Below are positions 36,243 through 44,321 of a DNA stretch of 44,321 nt, in pieces (within the stretch, counting starts at the first letter, position 1; each line of letters opens with the position of its first letter). A program made the position numbers and the translations under genes. The notes beneath the pieces were generated by a model, which saw only the letters and a list, made by a program, of their open reading frames with translations, had not been told where the DNA came from and searched no databases. The stretch spans positions 1-44,321 of the forward strand of contig NZ_JAOVZB010000009.1 of the NCBI RefSeq assembly GCF_025716875.1, read 5' to 3'. The stretch is from Marinomonas sargassi. GTDB lineage: Bacteria; Pseudomonadota; Gammaproteobacteria; Pseudomonadales; Marinomonadaceae.

Positions 36243-39026
36243 ATGGAAAAAACTTACCAACCTCAGAGTATTGAACAGCCTATTTATAAACGTTGGGAAG
36301 AGAGTGGTTATTTCACACCTCAAGGCAACGGCACCCCTTTCTCTATCATGATTCCACCACCAAATGTCACTGGTAGTCTGCACATGGGGCATGCTTTTCA
36401 GCATACTTTAATGGATGCCATGATTCGCCGTGAGCGTATGAAAGGTAGTCGTACTTTATGGCAGCCGGGCTGTGACCATGCTGGTATCGCAACTCAAATG
36501 GTCGTTGAGCGTCAATTGGCGGCACAGAATGTAACTCGTCATGATCTTGGTCGTGAAAAGTTTTTAGAAAAAGTATGGGACTGGAAAGCGGAATCTGGCG
36601 GTACTATTTCAGATCAAATGCGTGTACTTGGCGATTCAGTAGCGTGGGATAAAGAACGCTTCACTATGGACCCAGGTATGTCCGAAGCTGTTCAAGAAGT
36701 TTTTGTCCGCTTGTTTGATGAAGGCATTATTTATCGTGGTCAACGTCTAGTTAACTGGGATCCAGTGCTGCATACCGCTATTTCTGATTTGGAAGTCTTG
36801 TCGGAAGAAGAAAATGGCTTCATGTGGTACTTCCGCTACCCATTGGCAGATGGTGCAACCACACCAGAAGGTAAAGATTACATTGTTGTCGCAACAACTC
36901 GACCTGAAACTATGTTTGGCGACGCTGCGGTAGCGGTAGCACCAGACGACGAGCGTTTCACTGCTTTGGTAGGTAAAGAGATTGAACTTCCGCTTGTTGG
37001 TCGCCGTATTCCTATTGTAGCTGATGAATATGTAGATAAAGAATTCGGTACTGGGTGTGTAAAAATTACTCCTGCCCACGACTTCAATGACTACGAAGTT
37101 GGTAAACGCCATGATATGCCGATGATTAACATTTTGACGGACGATGCGGCCATTAATGATGTCGCTCCAGAAAAATATCGTGGTATGGATCGTTTTGATG
37201 CGCGTAAAGCAGTTGTTGCTGACTTTGATGCATTAGGTCTGCTTGAAAAAGTGGCTGATCATAAGCTGAAAGTGCCACGTGGCGAACGTGGTAATACGGT
37301 TATTGAACCTTATTTAACGAACCAATGGTATGTGGCCGTAGAAAGCTTGGCTAAACCTGCTATTGAAGCGGTTGAGAATGGCGATATCCAGTTTGTACCT
37401 AAACAGTGGGAAAATACTTACTTTGCTTGGATGCGTGATCTTCAGGACTGGTGCATTTCTCGTCAATTATGGTGGGGGCATCAAATCCCTGCTTGGTATG
37501 ATGCGGAAGGTAAGTTTTACGTTGGCCGTAATGAAGAAGAAGTGCGCGCCAAGTATGGTTTAGCGGACGATGTTTCATTGGTTCAAGATGAAGACGTTTT
37601 GGATACATGGTTTTCCTCAGCACTATGGACTTTTGCAACACAAGGCTGGCCTGAAGAAACTCAAGACTTTGCTGAATTCAGTGAGTCTGATGTGCTGGTG
37701 ACCGGCTTTGATATCATTTTCTTCTGGGTTGCCAGAATGATCATGATGACGCTGAAATTTACCGATAAAGTACCTTTCAAAACCGTATACATCACAGGGC
37801 TGATCCGTGATGAACGTGGCGATAAGATGTCCAAGTCAAAGGGTAATGTTATCGATCCTTTGGATTTGATTAACGGCATTGATATCGAATCATTAGTCTC
37901 TAAGCGTACCTACGGCATGATGCAGCCTCGTTTGGCGGCCAAAGTAGAAAAGAATACTCGTGAAACCTACCCCGAAGGTATTCAGGCCTACGGTACAGAT
38001 GCTTTGCGCTTTACCTTGTGTTCATTGGCGTCAGGCGGACGAGATATTAAGTTCGACCTTAATCGTTTGGAAGGCTACAGAAACTTCTGTAACAAAATTT
38101 GGAATGCCACTCGTTATGTCTTGATGAATACAGAAGATCAAGACTGCGGTCAAAATGGCGCTGATGTTGAACTGTCTCTTGCTGATAAGTGGATTATCTC
38201 TCGCTTACAGTCTGCAGAAGAAGCGGTTAATCGTGCATTTGATACCCACCGTTTTGACCTTGCAGCGCAAGCGTTGTACGAATTCATGTGGAATGAGTAC
38301 TGTGATTGGTACTTAGAATTATCCAAGCCTGTTCTTTGGGACGAGAATGCAACGCCAGCTCAGTTGACTGGTACGCGTCGAACTTTGGTTCGCGTATTGG
38401 AAGCCTTCTTACGCTTAGCACACCCTATGATGCCTTTCTTAACAGAAGAGATTTGGCAGCGTGTAGCGCCTTTAGTAGGCGTATCTGGCGATACAGTAAT
38501 GCTTTGCCAATACCCTGCAGCAGATGAGTCGAAAAAAGATGCTGAAGCAGAAGCGGATGTTGAGTGGCTGAAAGGGGTGATCGAAGGTATCCGTAATATT
38601 CGTGGTGAAATGAATATCTCACCTTCTAAGCCTTTGACGGTTCTTTTCCGAAACGGTACGGATCAGTACGAGTCTCGCTTACAAGCAAACTTAACCTTCC
38701 TAAAAACGCTGGCAAAACTAGAAACCATAACTTGGTTGAATGTTGGTGAAGAAGCACCTATGTCAGCAACCGCTCTAGTTGGAGAGATGGAAGTTTTAGT
38801 GCCAATGGCAGGTTTGATTGATAAAGATGCAGAGTTAGCTCGTTTGCAAAAAGAAATCGATAAATTGGTAAAAGACTTACAGCGTATACAAGGAAAACTC
38901 TCCAATGAGAGCTTTGTAGCCAAAGCACCAGCTGCGGTAGTTGAGAAAGAACGTGCAAAATGTGATGATTTACAAGCCACTGTAAGCAAATTAGAAGAGC
39001 AGAAAGCAAGTATTGAATCTCTATAG
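36243..39026 (+). CDS. valS: Valyl-tRNA synthetase
   Basis: This 927-residue class I synthetase has the HIGH-type motif in [16 protein letters not shown] (about residues 38-53) and the KMSKS motif in [14 protein letters not shown]. An editing domain lies between, and the C-terminal coiled-coil arm (about 860-925) is typical of ValRS. It is close to the 951 residues of E. coli. The gene follows a 130-bp AT-rich gap that may hold its promoter. Confidence 0.98.
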   Translation: MEKTYQPQSIEQPIYKRWEESGYFTPQGNGTPFSIMIPPPNVTGSLHMGHAFQHTLMDAMIRRERMKGSRTLWQPGCDHAGIATQMVVERQLAAQNVTRHDLGREKFLEKVWDWKAESGGTISDQMRVLGDSVAWDKERFTMDPGMSEAVQEVFVRLFDEGIIYRGQRLVNWDPVLHTAISDLEVLSEEENGFMWYFRYPLADGATTPEGKDYIVVATTRPETMFGDAAVAVAPDDERFTALVGKEIELPLVGRRIPIVADEYVDKEFGTGCVKITPAHDFNDYEVGKRHDMPMINILTDDAAINDVAPEKYRGMDRFDARKAVVADFDALGLLEKVADHKLKVPRGERGNTVIEPYLTNQWYVAVESLAKPAIEAVENGDIQFVPKQWENTYFAWMRDLQDWCISRQLWWGHQIPAWYDAEGKFYVGRNEEEVRAKYGLADDVSLVQDEDVLDTWFSSALWTFATQGWPEETQDFAEFSESDVLVTGFDIIFFWVARMIMMTLKFTDKVPFKTVYITGLIRDERGDKMSKSKGNVIDPLDLINGIDIESLVSKRTYGMMQPRLAAKVEKNTRETYPEGIQAYGTDALRFTLCSLASGGRDIKFDLNRLEGYRNFCNKIWNATRYVLMNTEDQDCGQNGADVELSLADKWIISRLQSAEEAVNRAFDTHRFDLAAQALYEFMWNEYCDWYLELSKPVLWDENATPAQLTGTRRTLVRVLEAFLRLAHPMMPFLTEEIWQRVAPLVGVSGDTVMLCQYPAADESKKDAEAEADVEWLKGVIEGIRNIRGEMNISPSKPLTVLFRNGTDQYESRLQANLTFLKTLAKLETITWLNVGEEAPMSATALVGEMEVLVPMAGLIDKDAELARLQKEIDKLVKDLQRIQGKLSNESFVAKAPAAVVEKERAKCDDLQATVSKLEEQKASIESL

Positions 39027-39050
39027 ATATAATAAAACAAAATAAAATTG

Positions 39051-39074
39051 GGATTGGAAACCGCTTTCCAATCC
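39051..39074. other. Perfect 10-bp hairpin in the valS-csp gap
   Basis: The arms 39051-39060 and 39065-39074 are exactly complementary, with a 4-nt loop (CCGC). No T-run follows, so it is not an ordinary terminator. It lies 38 bp before the cold-shock-domain gene and may be a 5' leader structure. Confidence 0.6.
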
Positions 39075-39085
39075 TGCGCTAATTT

Positions 39086-39100
39086 AAATAAAAATAAGAA
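39086..39100 (+). promoter_or_regulatory. A-rich ARN/CA motif before the csp ribosome-binding site
   Basis: AAATAAAAATAAGAA fits the (ARN)n Hfq distal-face pattern and the AAnAAnAA Crc/Hfq motif. It is nearly the same as the runs in the proposed CrcZ-like RNA, and sits just before the GAGGCG ribosome-binding site at about 39103-39108, where such motifs repress translation in Pseudomonas. Confidence 0.4.
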
Positions 39101-39111
39101 ATGAGGCGAAA

Positions 39112-39369
39112 ATGGAGCGATTAACTGGAAAAGTTAAATGGTTTAACGACGCCAAAGGAATGGGGTTTATTCAGCGTGAAGAGGATTCCGATGTTTTTGT
39201 TCATTACAAATCGATTGAGTGTAATGGGCATAAAACTCTGAGAAAAGGGCAGCAGGTCAGTTTTCAATTGTCGAAAACGGACTTTGGTTTACAAGCAATG
39301 GAAGTTCGGGTTGAAAAGCGTGCTAAACCTGTTGCTGTCAATAATGAGCAACGGCTTGTTGGTGGGTAG
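39112..39369 (+). CDS. Cold-shock-domain protein
   Basis: This 85-residue single OB-fold nucleic-acid chaperone has GKVKWFNDAKGMGFIQ (RNP1 region) and DVFVHYKSIE (RNP2), followed by KGQQVSFQL. The basic C-terminal tail of about 18 residues (VEKRAKPVAVNNEQ) extends beyond a minimal CspA. It binds single-stranded RNA/DNA. The ribosome-binding site is GAGGCG. The leader contains a perfect hairpin and an A-rich motif, both possible regulatory elements. Confidence 0.93.
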   Translation: MERLTGKVKWFNDAKGMGFIQREEDSDVFVHYKSIECNGHKTLRKGQQVSFQLSKTDFGLQAMEVRVEKRAKPVAVNNEQRLVGG

Positions 39370-39427
39370 TCACCTATTTTTTTGATTGCTTGTGAAAGCC
39401 TAAATTAGTATTAAGGTCGAGATAGCA

Positions 39428-39919
39428 ATGACAGATCAGGAATGGATGACTAAAGCGCTGGAGCTTGCTGATAAAGCGGCTGCGGAGAGTGAAATTCCTG
39501 TCGGTGCCATTGTTGTGTTGGATGATGAGATAATAGGTGAAGGATATAACTCGCCTATTAGCTTGTGTGATCCTACTGCCCACGCGGAAATTCAAGCAAT
39601 CCGTATGGCCTGTAAGGCAGTGAATAACTACCGTCTTCCCAATGCCACTCTTTATGTAACTTTAGAACCTTGTTCCATGTGTGCGGGTGCCATTGTGCAT
39701 GCACGCATCGGTCGGGTTGTGTACGCAGCAACAGAGCCCAAAAGTGGTGTGGTTGAAAGTCAGGGGCAATTCTTCGATGCGCCTTTCCTTAATCATAAAG
39801 TGTCTGTTGAATCGGGTGTTTTAGCTGATAGTGCTTCTCAGCAGCTGACGCAATTCTTTCGCTATCGCCGAGAGCAAAAAAAGAAACTCAAAGAGCAGGC
39901 AAAAAAGTCAGTTATTTAG
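39428..39919 (+). CDS. tadA: tRNA-specific adenosine deaminase TadA
   Basis: This 163-residue deaminase makes inosine at the wobble position (A34) of tRNA(Arg). Its zinc/catalytic site is HAE (His52, Glu54) plus PCSMC (Cys82, Cys85). The C-terminal FFRYRREQKKKLKEQ helix is also typical. It lies 58 bp after the cold-shock-domain gene. Confidence 0.96.
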   Translation: MTDQEWMTKALELADKAAAESEIPVGAIVVLDDEIIGEGYNSPISLCDPTAHAEIQAIRMACKAVNNYRLPNATLYVTLEPCSMCAGAIVHARIGRVVYAATEPKSGVVESQGQFFDAPFLNHKVSVESGVLADSASQQLTQFFRYRREQKKKLKEQAKKSVI

Positions 39920-40032
39920 TTTTTTTCACTAAATTGCGCAGAAAGCTCACACATTGCTAGCCTCCTTTCACCTCATTGATTTAAAATACCGCGTCATTTC
40001 CCCCAAAACTACCAAGTGAGGCAATACTCGAC

Positions 40033-43000
40033 ATGCTAACTCTGCATGGTTCTGCAGCGCTATCCGCGTTTCGCAAGGCAAAGCTATTGGCTAATATGCA
40101 AGCATCTGTTCCATCTGTGACGGATGTAGACTCTCAATTTCTCCATTTTGTGGAACTAGCTGAAGGTAAGGTGCTATCACCTGATCAAGAAGTTGTTTTA
40201 CAGAGAGCATTAGCTTACGGCCCTAAATCCTCCCAAGTCAGTTCATCCGACCAAAATGTTTTAGTGGTTCCTCGTCTAGGAACGATTTCTCCTTGGTCGT
40301 CGAAAGCAACCGATATTCTTCATAATTGTGGCCTTTCAGAGGTTGCTCGTGTTGAGCGTGGCGTGGAATATTTTATCCATAGTTCTGCTGCTCTTACGAC
40401 TGAAGAAGTAGCATTGTTGTCTGCTATGTTGCATGACCGTATGACAGAAAGTGTCTTACTGTCAGTAAATGATGCACCTACTATGTTCTCTCAGGCTGAA
40501 CCTGCACCAATGACAAGTGTTGATGTGCTGGCTGGTGGTCGTGAGGCTTTGGTTGAGGCAAACCAAAGTTTAGGTCTAGCGTTAGCTGAAGATGAGATTG
40601 ACTACTTAGTTGAGTCTTTCATTGAGTTGGGGCGTAACCCAATTGATGTTGAGTTGATGATGTTTGCTCAAGCAAACTCTGAACACTGTCGTCACAAAAT
40701 TTTCAATGCCTCATGGAGTCTAGATGGCGAAGAGCAAGAACGCTCTTTGTTCAAAATGATTAAAAACACCCATGAGCATAATCCAGACGGTACATTATCT
40801 GCTTATAAAGATAATGCTGCTGTTATGGAAGGGCACTTCGGTGGCCGCTTCTTCCCATCTCCAGAAACCCGTGAATACGATTTCAGTCAAGAAAATATTG
40901 ATATCTTGATGAAGGTGGAAACTCACAACCACCCGACGGCGATTTCTCCTTTCTCTGGTGCGGCAACAGGCTCTGGAGGTGAAATTCGCGATGAAGGTGC
41001 AACAGGTGTTGGTTCCAAGCCTAAAGCTGGCTTAAGTGGCTACACAGTATCGGATTTGAAAATCCCTGATTTTACCCAGCCTTGGGAAAGTCATTACGGT
41101 AAACCAAGCCGTATTGTTACGCCTCTGGATATCATGATTGAAGGCCCTATCGGTGGTGCGGCATTTAATAATGAGTTTGGCCGTCCTAATCTATTGGGTT
41201 ACTTCCGTACCTACGAGCAAAAAATCCAAGGTCCTTCACAAGAAGAAGTGCGTGGTTATCACAAGCCGATCATGCTGGCAGGAGGTATTGGTAATATTCG
41301 CCGTGACCATGTTGAGAAAGACGACATTAAAGTAAACGACAAGCTGATCGTGCTTGGTGGTCCTGCGATGTTGATCGGTCTTGGTGGTGGTGCGGCTTCT
41401 TCAATGGCCTCTGCGGATGGTAATGAAGATTTAGATTTTGCTTCTGTTCAACGTGGTAACCCCGAAATGGAACGCCGTTGCCAAGAAGTGATTGACCGCT
41501 GCTGGCAATTAGGCAGCAATAACCCAATTAACTTCATTCACGATGTGGGTGCGGGTGGTCTGTCTAATGCTTTGCCTGAGCTAGTAAAAGATGGCGAGCG
41601 TGGCGGAAACTTTGATTTGCGTAAAGTGCTTAATGATGAGCCGGGTATGTCACCTCTAGAAATCTGGTGTAATGAGTCGCAAGAGCGTTATGTTATGGCG
41701 GTTTCTCCTGATCGTATTGAAGAGTTTACGGCCATCTGTGAGCGCGAGCGTTGCCCATTTGCCATCGTTGGTGAAGCAAAAGAAGAGATGCATTTAGAAG
41801 TAGCAGATCCTCATTTTGATAACAAACCTGTTGATCTACCTATGTCTGTGCTTTTCGGCAAGCCGCCGAAAATGCACCGTGAAGCGACCAAAGCAGATAT
41901 CTCTGGCGACGACTTTACGGCCGTTGATGTTGATCTTGCTGATGCTGCGCAACGTGTTCTTAGCTTACCTACAGTGGCAAGTAAAAACTTCCTAATCACC
42001 ATTGGTGACCGTTCTATTACTGGTATGGTTGCACGTGATCAAATGGTTGGTCCTTGGCAGGTGCCCGTTGCTGATGTTGCAGTAACGACCTCTTCTTTGG
42101 AAGGTTACTCGGGTGAAGCAATGACAATGGGTGAAAGAACCCCTGTTGCTTTATTGGATGCGCCGGCTTCTGGTCGCATGGCTGTAGGTGAAGCATTGAC
42201 AAACCTTGCAGCTTCTCAAGTGACAAAACGTAGTCATATTAAGCTGTCTGCAAACTGGATGGCTGCTGCAGGTCATGAAGGTGAAGATGAAAAACTTTAC
42301 CAAACAGTGAAAGCGGTTGGTATGGAGCTATGTCCAGCATTGGATATTGCGATACCAGTTGGTAAAGACTCCATGTCCATGAAAACGGTTTGGAAAGAAG
42401 AGGGTGAAGAGAAGGCGGTAACGTCACCTTTATCTTTGGTTATCTCTGCTTTTGCTCCAGTGGCTGATGTTCGTAAGACCTTAACACCTGAGCTGCAAAA
42501 TAAAGCAGATACTCGTTTGTTGTTAGTTGATCTTGGTGCTGGTAAGAATCGTCTAGGTGGTTCTGTTATCGCTCAGGTTTATAACAAGCTTGGACAGCAG
42601 GCTCCAGATGTTGATGATGCTGCTGTACTAGCAGGCTTCTTCGATACAACACAGGCTTTGAATGCAGAAGGCAAGTTGCTTGCATACCATGACCGTTCTG
42701 ATGGTGGTGCTTTTGCAACCCTAACGGAAATGTCTTTTGCAAGTCACCTAGGTTTGAATATAGATCTAGATGCCATTATCAGCGATAAATCACAAGTTGC
42801 TCCTGCTCTATTTAATGAAGAGCTTGGTGCCGTGATTCAGGTAAATGAATCTGATGTAGATGCGGTTGTCTCTGCTTATCAACAGGCAGGTGTATCAGTA
42901 TCTCCAATTGCTACTTTATCAGGTGATGATCAGATTAGTGTTCGCTTCGCAAGTGAAGTTGTACTCTCTGAAACGCGAGTTAACTGGCAGCGAGTTTGGT

Positions 43001-43929
43001 CTGAAACAAGTTACCGCATTCAAGCGTTACGTGATAACCCTGAATTGGCTCAGCAAGAGTTTGATAATTTGCTTGATGCTAAAGATCCAGGTTTATCAGC
43101 TAATCTGACATTTGACCTAAATGAAGATGTAGCAGCACCATATATTGATGGTAAAAAACCAAAGATTGCTGTTCTACGAGAGCAGGGTGTAAACGGTCAA
43201 GTTGAAATGGCAGCGGCTTTCCATAAAGCAGGCTTCATTCCTGTTGATGTTCACATGAGTGATATTCTATCCGGTCGAACGACGCTAGATGAATTTAATG
43301 GTTTAGTTGCTTGTGGTGGTTTCTCATACGGTGATGTTCTAGGTGCTGGTGAAGGCTGGGCTAAATCAATTCTTTTCAATGATGTGGCTCGCAATCAATT
43401 CGAAAACTTCTTTAAGCGAACAGATACTTTCGCTTTGGGTGTATGTAATGGTTGTCAGATGCTGTCAAACCTACACGAATTGATTCCAGGTACGGATCAT
43501 TGGCCTAAGTTTGTTCGTAACCAATCTGCGCAATTCGAAGCTCGCTTGGTGCAAGTAGAGGTTCAGAAATCTAACTCTATCTTGTTAGATGGAATGGAAG
43601 GTTCTCGTATGCCGATTGTTGTTGCGCATGGCGAAGGTCAAACGGAATACCGTAATGATGGTGATATGGCAGCATTGGTATCATCAGCACAAGTGGCATT
43701 AAGTTATGTTGATAATTACGGCAATGCGACAGAACGTTACCCGTTTAACCCGAACGGTTCTGCGCAAGGTGTTACAGGCTTAACGTCTGAAGATGGTCGA
43801 GTGACTATTATGATGCCTCACCCAGAGCGTGTTTATCGCACAGTTCAACATAGCTGGCATCCTGCTGAATGGCAGGAGCAAGCACCTTGGTTGCGTATTT
43901 TCCAAAATGCGAGAAAGTGGTTGGGTTAA
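40033..43929 (+). CDS. purL: Phosphoribosylformylglycinamidine synthase
   Basis: This 1298-residue large-type PurL (E. coli about 1295) catalyses the FGAR to FGAM step of purine synthesis. The N-terminal domain is followed by two AIRS-like halves ([35 protein letters not shown], and [14 protein letters not shown]). The C-terminal glutamine amidotransferase domain starts near residue 1040, with the nucleophile in GVCNGCQML and His/Glu in [10 protein letters not shown]. It is a single gene with its own terminator. Confidence 0.98.
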   Translation: MLTLHGSAALSAFRKAKLLANMQASVPSVTDVDSQFLHFVELAEGKVLSPDQEVVLQRALAYGPKSSQVSSSDQNVLVVPRLGTISPWSSKATDILHNCGLSEVARVERGVEYFIHSSAALTTEEVALLSAMLHDRMTESVLLSVNDAPTMFSQAEPAPMTSVDVLAGGREALVEANQSLGLALAEDEIDYLVESFIELGRNPIDVELMMFAQANSEHCRHKIFNASWSLDGEEQERSLFKMIKNTHEHNPDGTLSAYKDNAAVMEGHFGGRFFPSPETREYDFSQENIDILMKVETHNHPTAISPFSGAATGSGGEIRDEGATGVGSKPKAGLSGYTVSDLKIPDFTQPWESHYGKPSRIVTPLDIMIEGPIGGAAFNNEFGRPNLLGYFRTYEQKIQGPSQEEVRGYHKPIMLAGGIGNIRRDHVEKDDIKVNDKLIVLGGPAMLIGLGGGAASSMASADGNEDLDFASVQRGNPEMERRCQEVIDRCWQLGSNNPINFIHDVGAGGLSNALPELVKDGERGGNFDLRKVLNDEPGMSPLEIWCNESQERYVMAVSPDRIEEFTAICERERCPFAIVGEAKEEMHLEVADPHFDNKPVDLPMSVLFGKPPKMHREATKADISGDDFTAVDVDLADAAQRVLSLPTVASKNFLITIGDRSITGMVARDQMVGPWQVPVADVAVTTSSLEGYSGEAMTMGERTPVALLDAPASGRMAVGEALTNLAASQVTKRSHIKLSANWMAAAGHEGEDEKLYQTVKAVGMELCPALDIAIPVGKDSMSMKTVWKEEGEEKAVTSPLSLVISAFAPVADVRKTLTPELQNKADTRLLLVDLGAGKNRLGGSVIAQVYNKLGQQAPDVDDAAVLAGFFDTTQALNAEGKLLAYHDRSDGGAFATLTEMSFASHLGLNIDLDAIISDKSQVAPALFNEELGAVIQVNESDVDAVVSAYQQAGVSVSPIATLSGDDQISVRFASEVVLSETRVNWQRVWSETSYRIQALRDNPELAQQEFDNLLDAKDPGLSANLTFDLNEDVAAPYIDGKKPKIAVLREQGVNGQVEMAAAFHKAGFIPVDVHMSDILSGRTTLDEFNGLVACGGFSYGDVLGAGEGWAKSILFNDVARNQFENFFKRTDTFALGVCNGCQMLSNLHELIPGTDHWPKFVRNQSAQFEARLVQVEVQKSNSILLDGMEGSRMPIVVAHGEGQTEYRNDGDMAALVSSAQVALSYVDNYGNATERYPFNPNGSAQGVTGLTSEDGRVTIMMPHPERVYRTVQHSWHPAEWQEQAPWLRIFQNARKWLG

Positions 43930-43947
43930 TTAACTAAGCCTCTTTTT

Positions 43948-43982
43948 AAAAGCCCTTAACCTTTGGTTAAGGGCTTTTTTGT
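43948..43982 (+). terminator. Intrinsic terminator after purL
   Basis: A 14-bp perfect stem (43948-43961 with 43965-43978) has a 3-nt loop and a T-run. It separates purL from the rrn promoter region. Confidence 0.93.
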
Positions 43983-44091
43983 TTTTAAGGGTGGTTTGTG
44001 TGTTTGTTGTTGTTTTTTTGATCGATGTTTGGCGTTTTGCTAAGTGTCTAAAACTAAATAGGAATAAAGCTAAAATAACTACCAAAAGTTC

Positions 44092-44120
44092 TTGCATTGT
44101 TTCTGTAGATCCTTAATATA
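44092..44120 (+). promoter_or_regulatory. Ribosomal RNA operon promoter
   Basis: TTGCAT (44092-44097) and TAATAT (44114-44119) have 16-bp spacing. A GC-rich discriminator follows (CGCCCTCGCTGAC), typical of stringently controlled rrn promoters, and an A/T-rich UP-element-like stretch lies upstream (about 44050-44090). It precedes recognisable rrn leader boxes. Nothing gene-like is seen between 43983 and this promoter. Confidence 0.65.
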
Positions 44121-44149
44121 CGCCCTCGCTGACACGGGCAGTGCTTCTA

Positions 44150-44321
44150 CTTAGTTATTTAGTAACTAGGTGATTCAAGTAGCTGCAAGTGGTATAGCAA
44201 CGCTCTTTAAAATAGATAATCAGATAATTTGTGTGGGCGCTCGCTGGAGACTTTCAAAAAAATTGAAGTCTTACACGAGAGTCAAACACGTCAATTCGCT
44301 TTATTAAGTAAGTTGGTGTTT
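44150..44321 (+). promoter_or_regulatory. rrn leader with boxB-, boxA- and boxC-like elements
   Basis: A hairpin with arms TAGTTA/TAACTA (44152-44168) stands where boxB is expected. GCTCTTTAAAA (44202-44212) matches the rrn boxA antitermination site bound by NusB-NusE. TGTGTGGG (44230-44237) matches boxC. A further hairpin (about 44248-44270) follows. The order matches gammaproteobacterial rrn leaders, so the 16S gene should start soon after the right edge. No 16S sequence itself is visible. Confidence 0.85.

Noticed and set aside
44150..44321. Start of 16S rRNA within the window
   Set aside because: Only leader elements are present; the conserved 16S 5' sequence does not appear before the right edge.

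Overview
The window looks like the chromosome of a marine gammaproteobacterium of moderate GC content. Gene content and order point to the Oceanospirillales/Pseudomonadales, and Marinomonas-like is my best guess. This comes from protein recognition and gene order only; no search was run. Most of the window is conserved housekeeping sequence: ettA, nrdR-ribD, nusB, thiL-pgpA, rimI, carA-carB-greA, pgi, panC-panB-folK-pcnB, gluQ-dksA, lptFG, pepA, valS, tadA and purL, followed by the promoter and antitermination leader of an rRNA operon whose 16S gene starts beyond the right edge.

Layout. 1-0.8 kb: the 3' part of a TonB-like gene with two long Glu-Pro hexanucleotide tracts. 0.9-3.5 kb (minus): ettA and an EamA transporter. 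3.8-6.1 kb: nrdR-ribD, then nusB, without the ribE/ribBA/ribH genes often found between them. 6.2-10.7 kb: an accessory block between nusB and thiL, holding an AlkC-like glycosylase, a methyltransferase, a DUF6172 protein, an exported YHYH protein, a small membrane protein and a Rof-like Rho inhibitor. 10.8-14.2 kb: thiL-pgpA-(holD-like)-rimI-yajL. 14.3-19.4 kb: carA-carB-greA behind a leader containing a strong terminator. 19.4-21.7 kb: a PhnA/YjdM-like protein, a DUF3500 lipoprotein and a free-standing HupE/UreJ-type ectodomain.

21.7-30.4 kb (minus) is the most interesting part. Read along the minus strand, the order dksA-gluQ-cbrB-[570 bp gap]-pcnB-folK-panB-panC-pgi matches the Pseudomonas order dksA-gluQ-cbrA-cbrB-crcZ-pcnB-folK-panB-panC-panD-pgi, but cbrA and panD are absent. 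The CbrB-like regulator has a degenerate receiver domain. The gap after it, where Pseudomonas encodes the Hfq/Crc-sequestering RNA CrcZ, has an exact GG-N10-GC sigma-54 promoter. Downstream of it are at least four A-rich ARN/CA motifs, two of them in hairpin loops. I propose a CrcZ-like sRNA under an orphan CbrB. A nearly identical A-rich motif lies just 5' of the ribosome-binding site of a cold-shock-domain gene at 39.1 kb, a possible target.

30.5-44.3 kb: a PLP aminotransferase, lptG/lptF (minus), pepA, a small acidic protein where holC is often found, valS, a cold-shock-domain gene, tadA, purL, and the rrn promoter with boxB/boxA/boxC-like leader.
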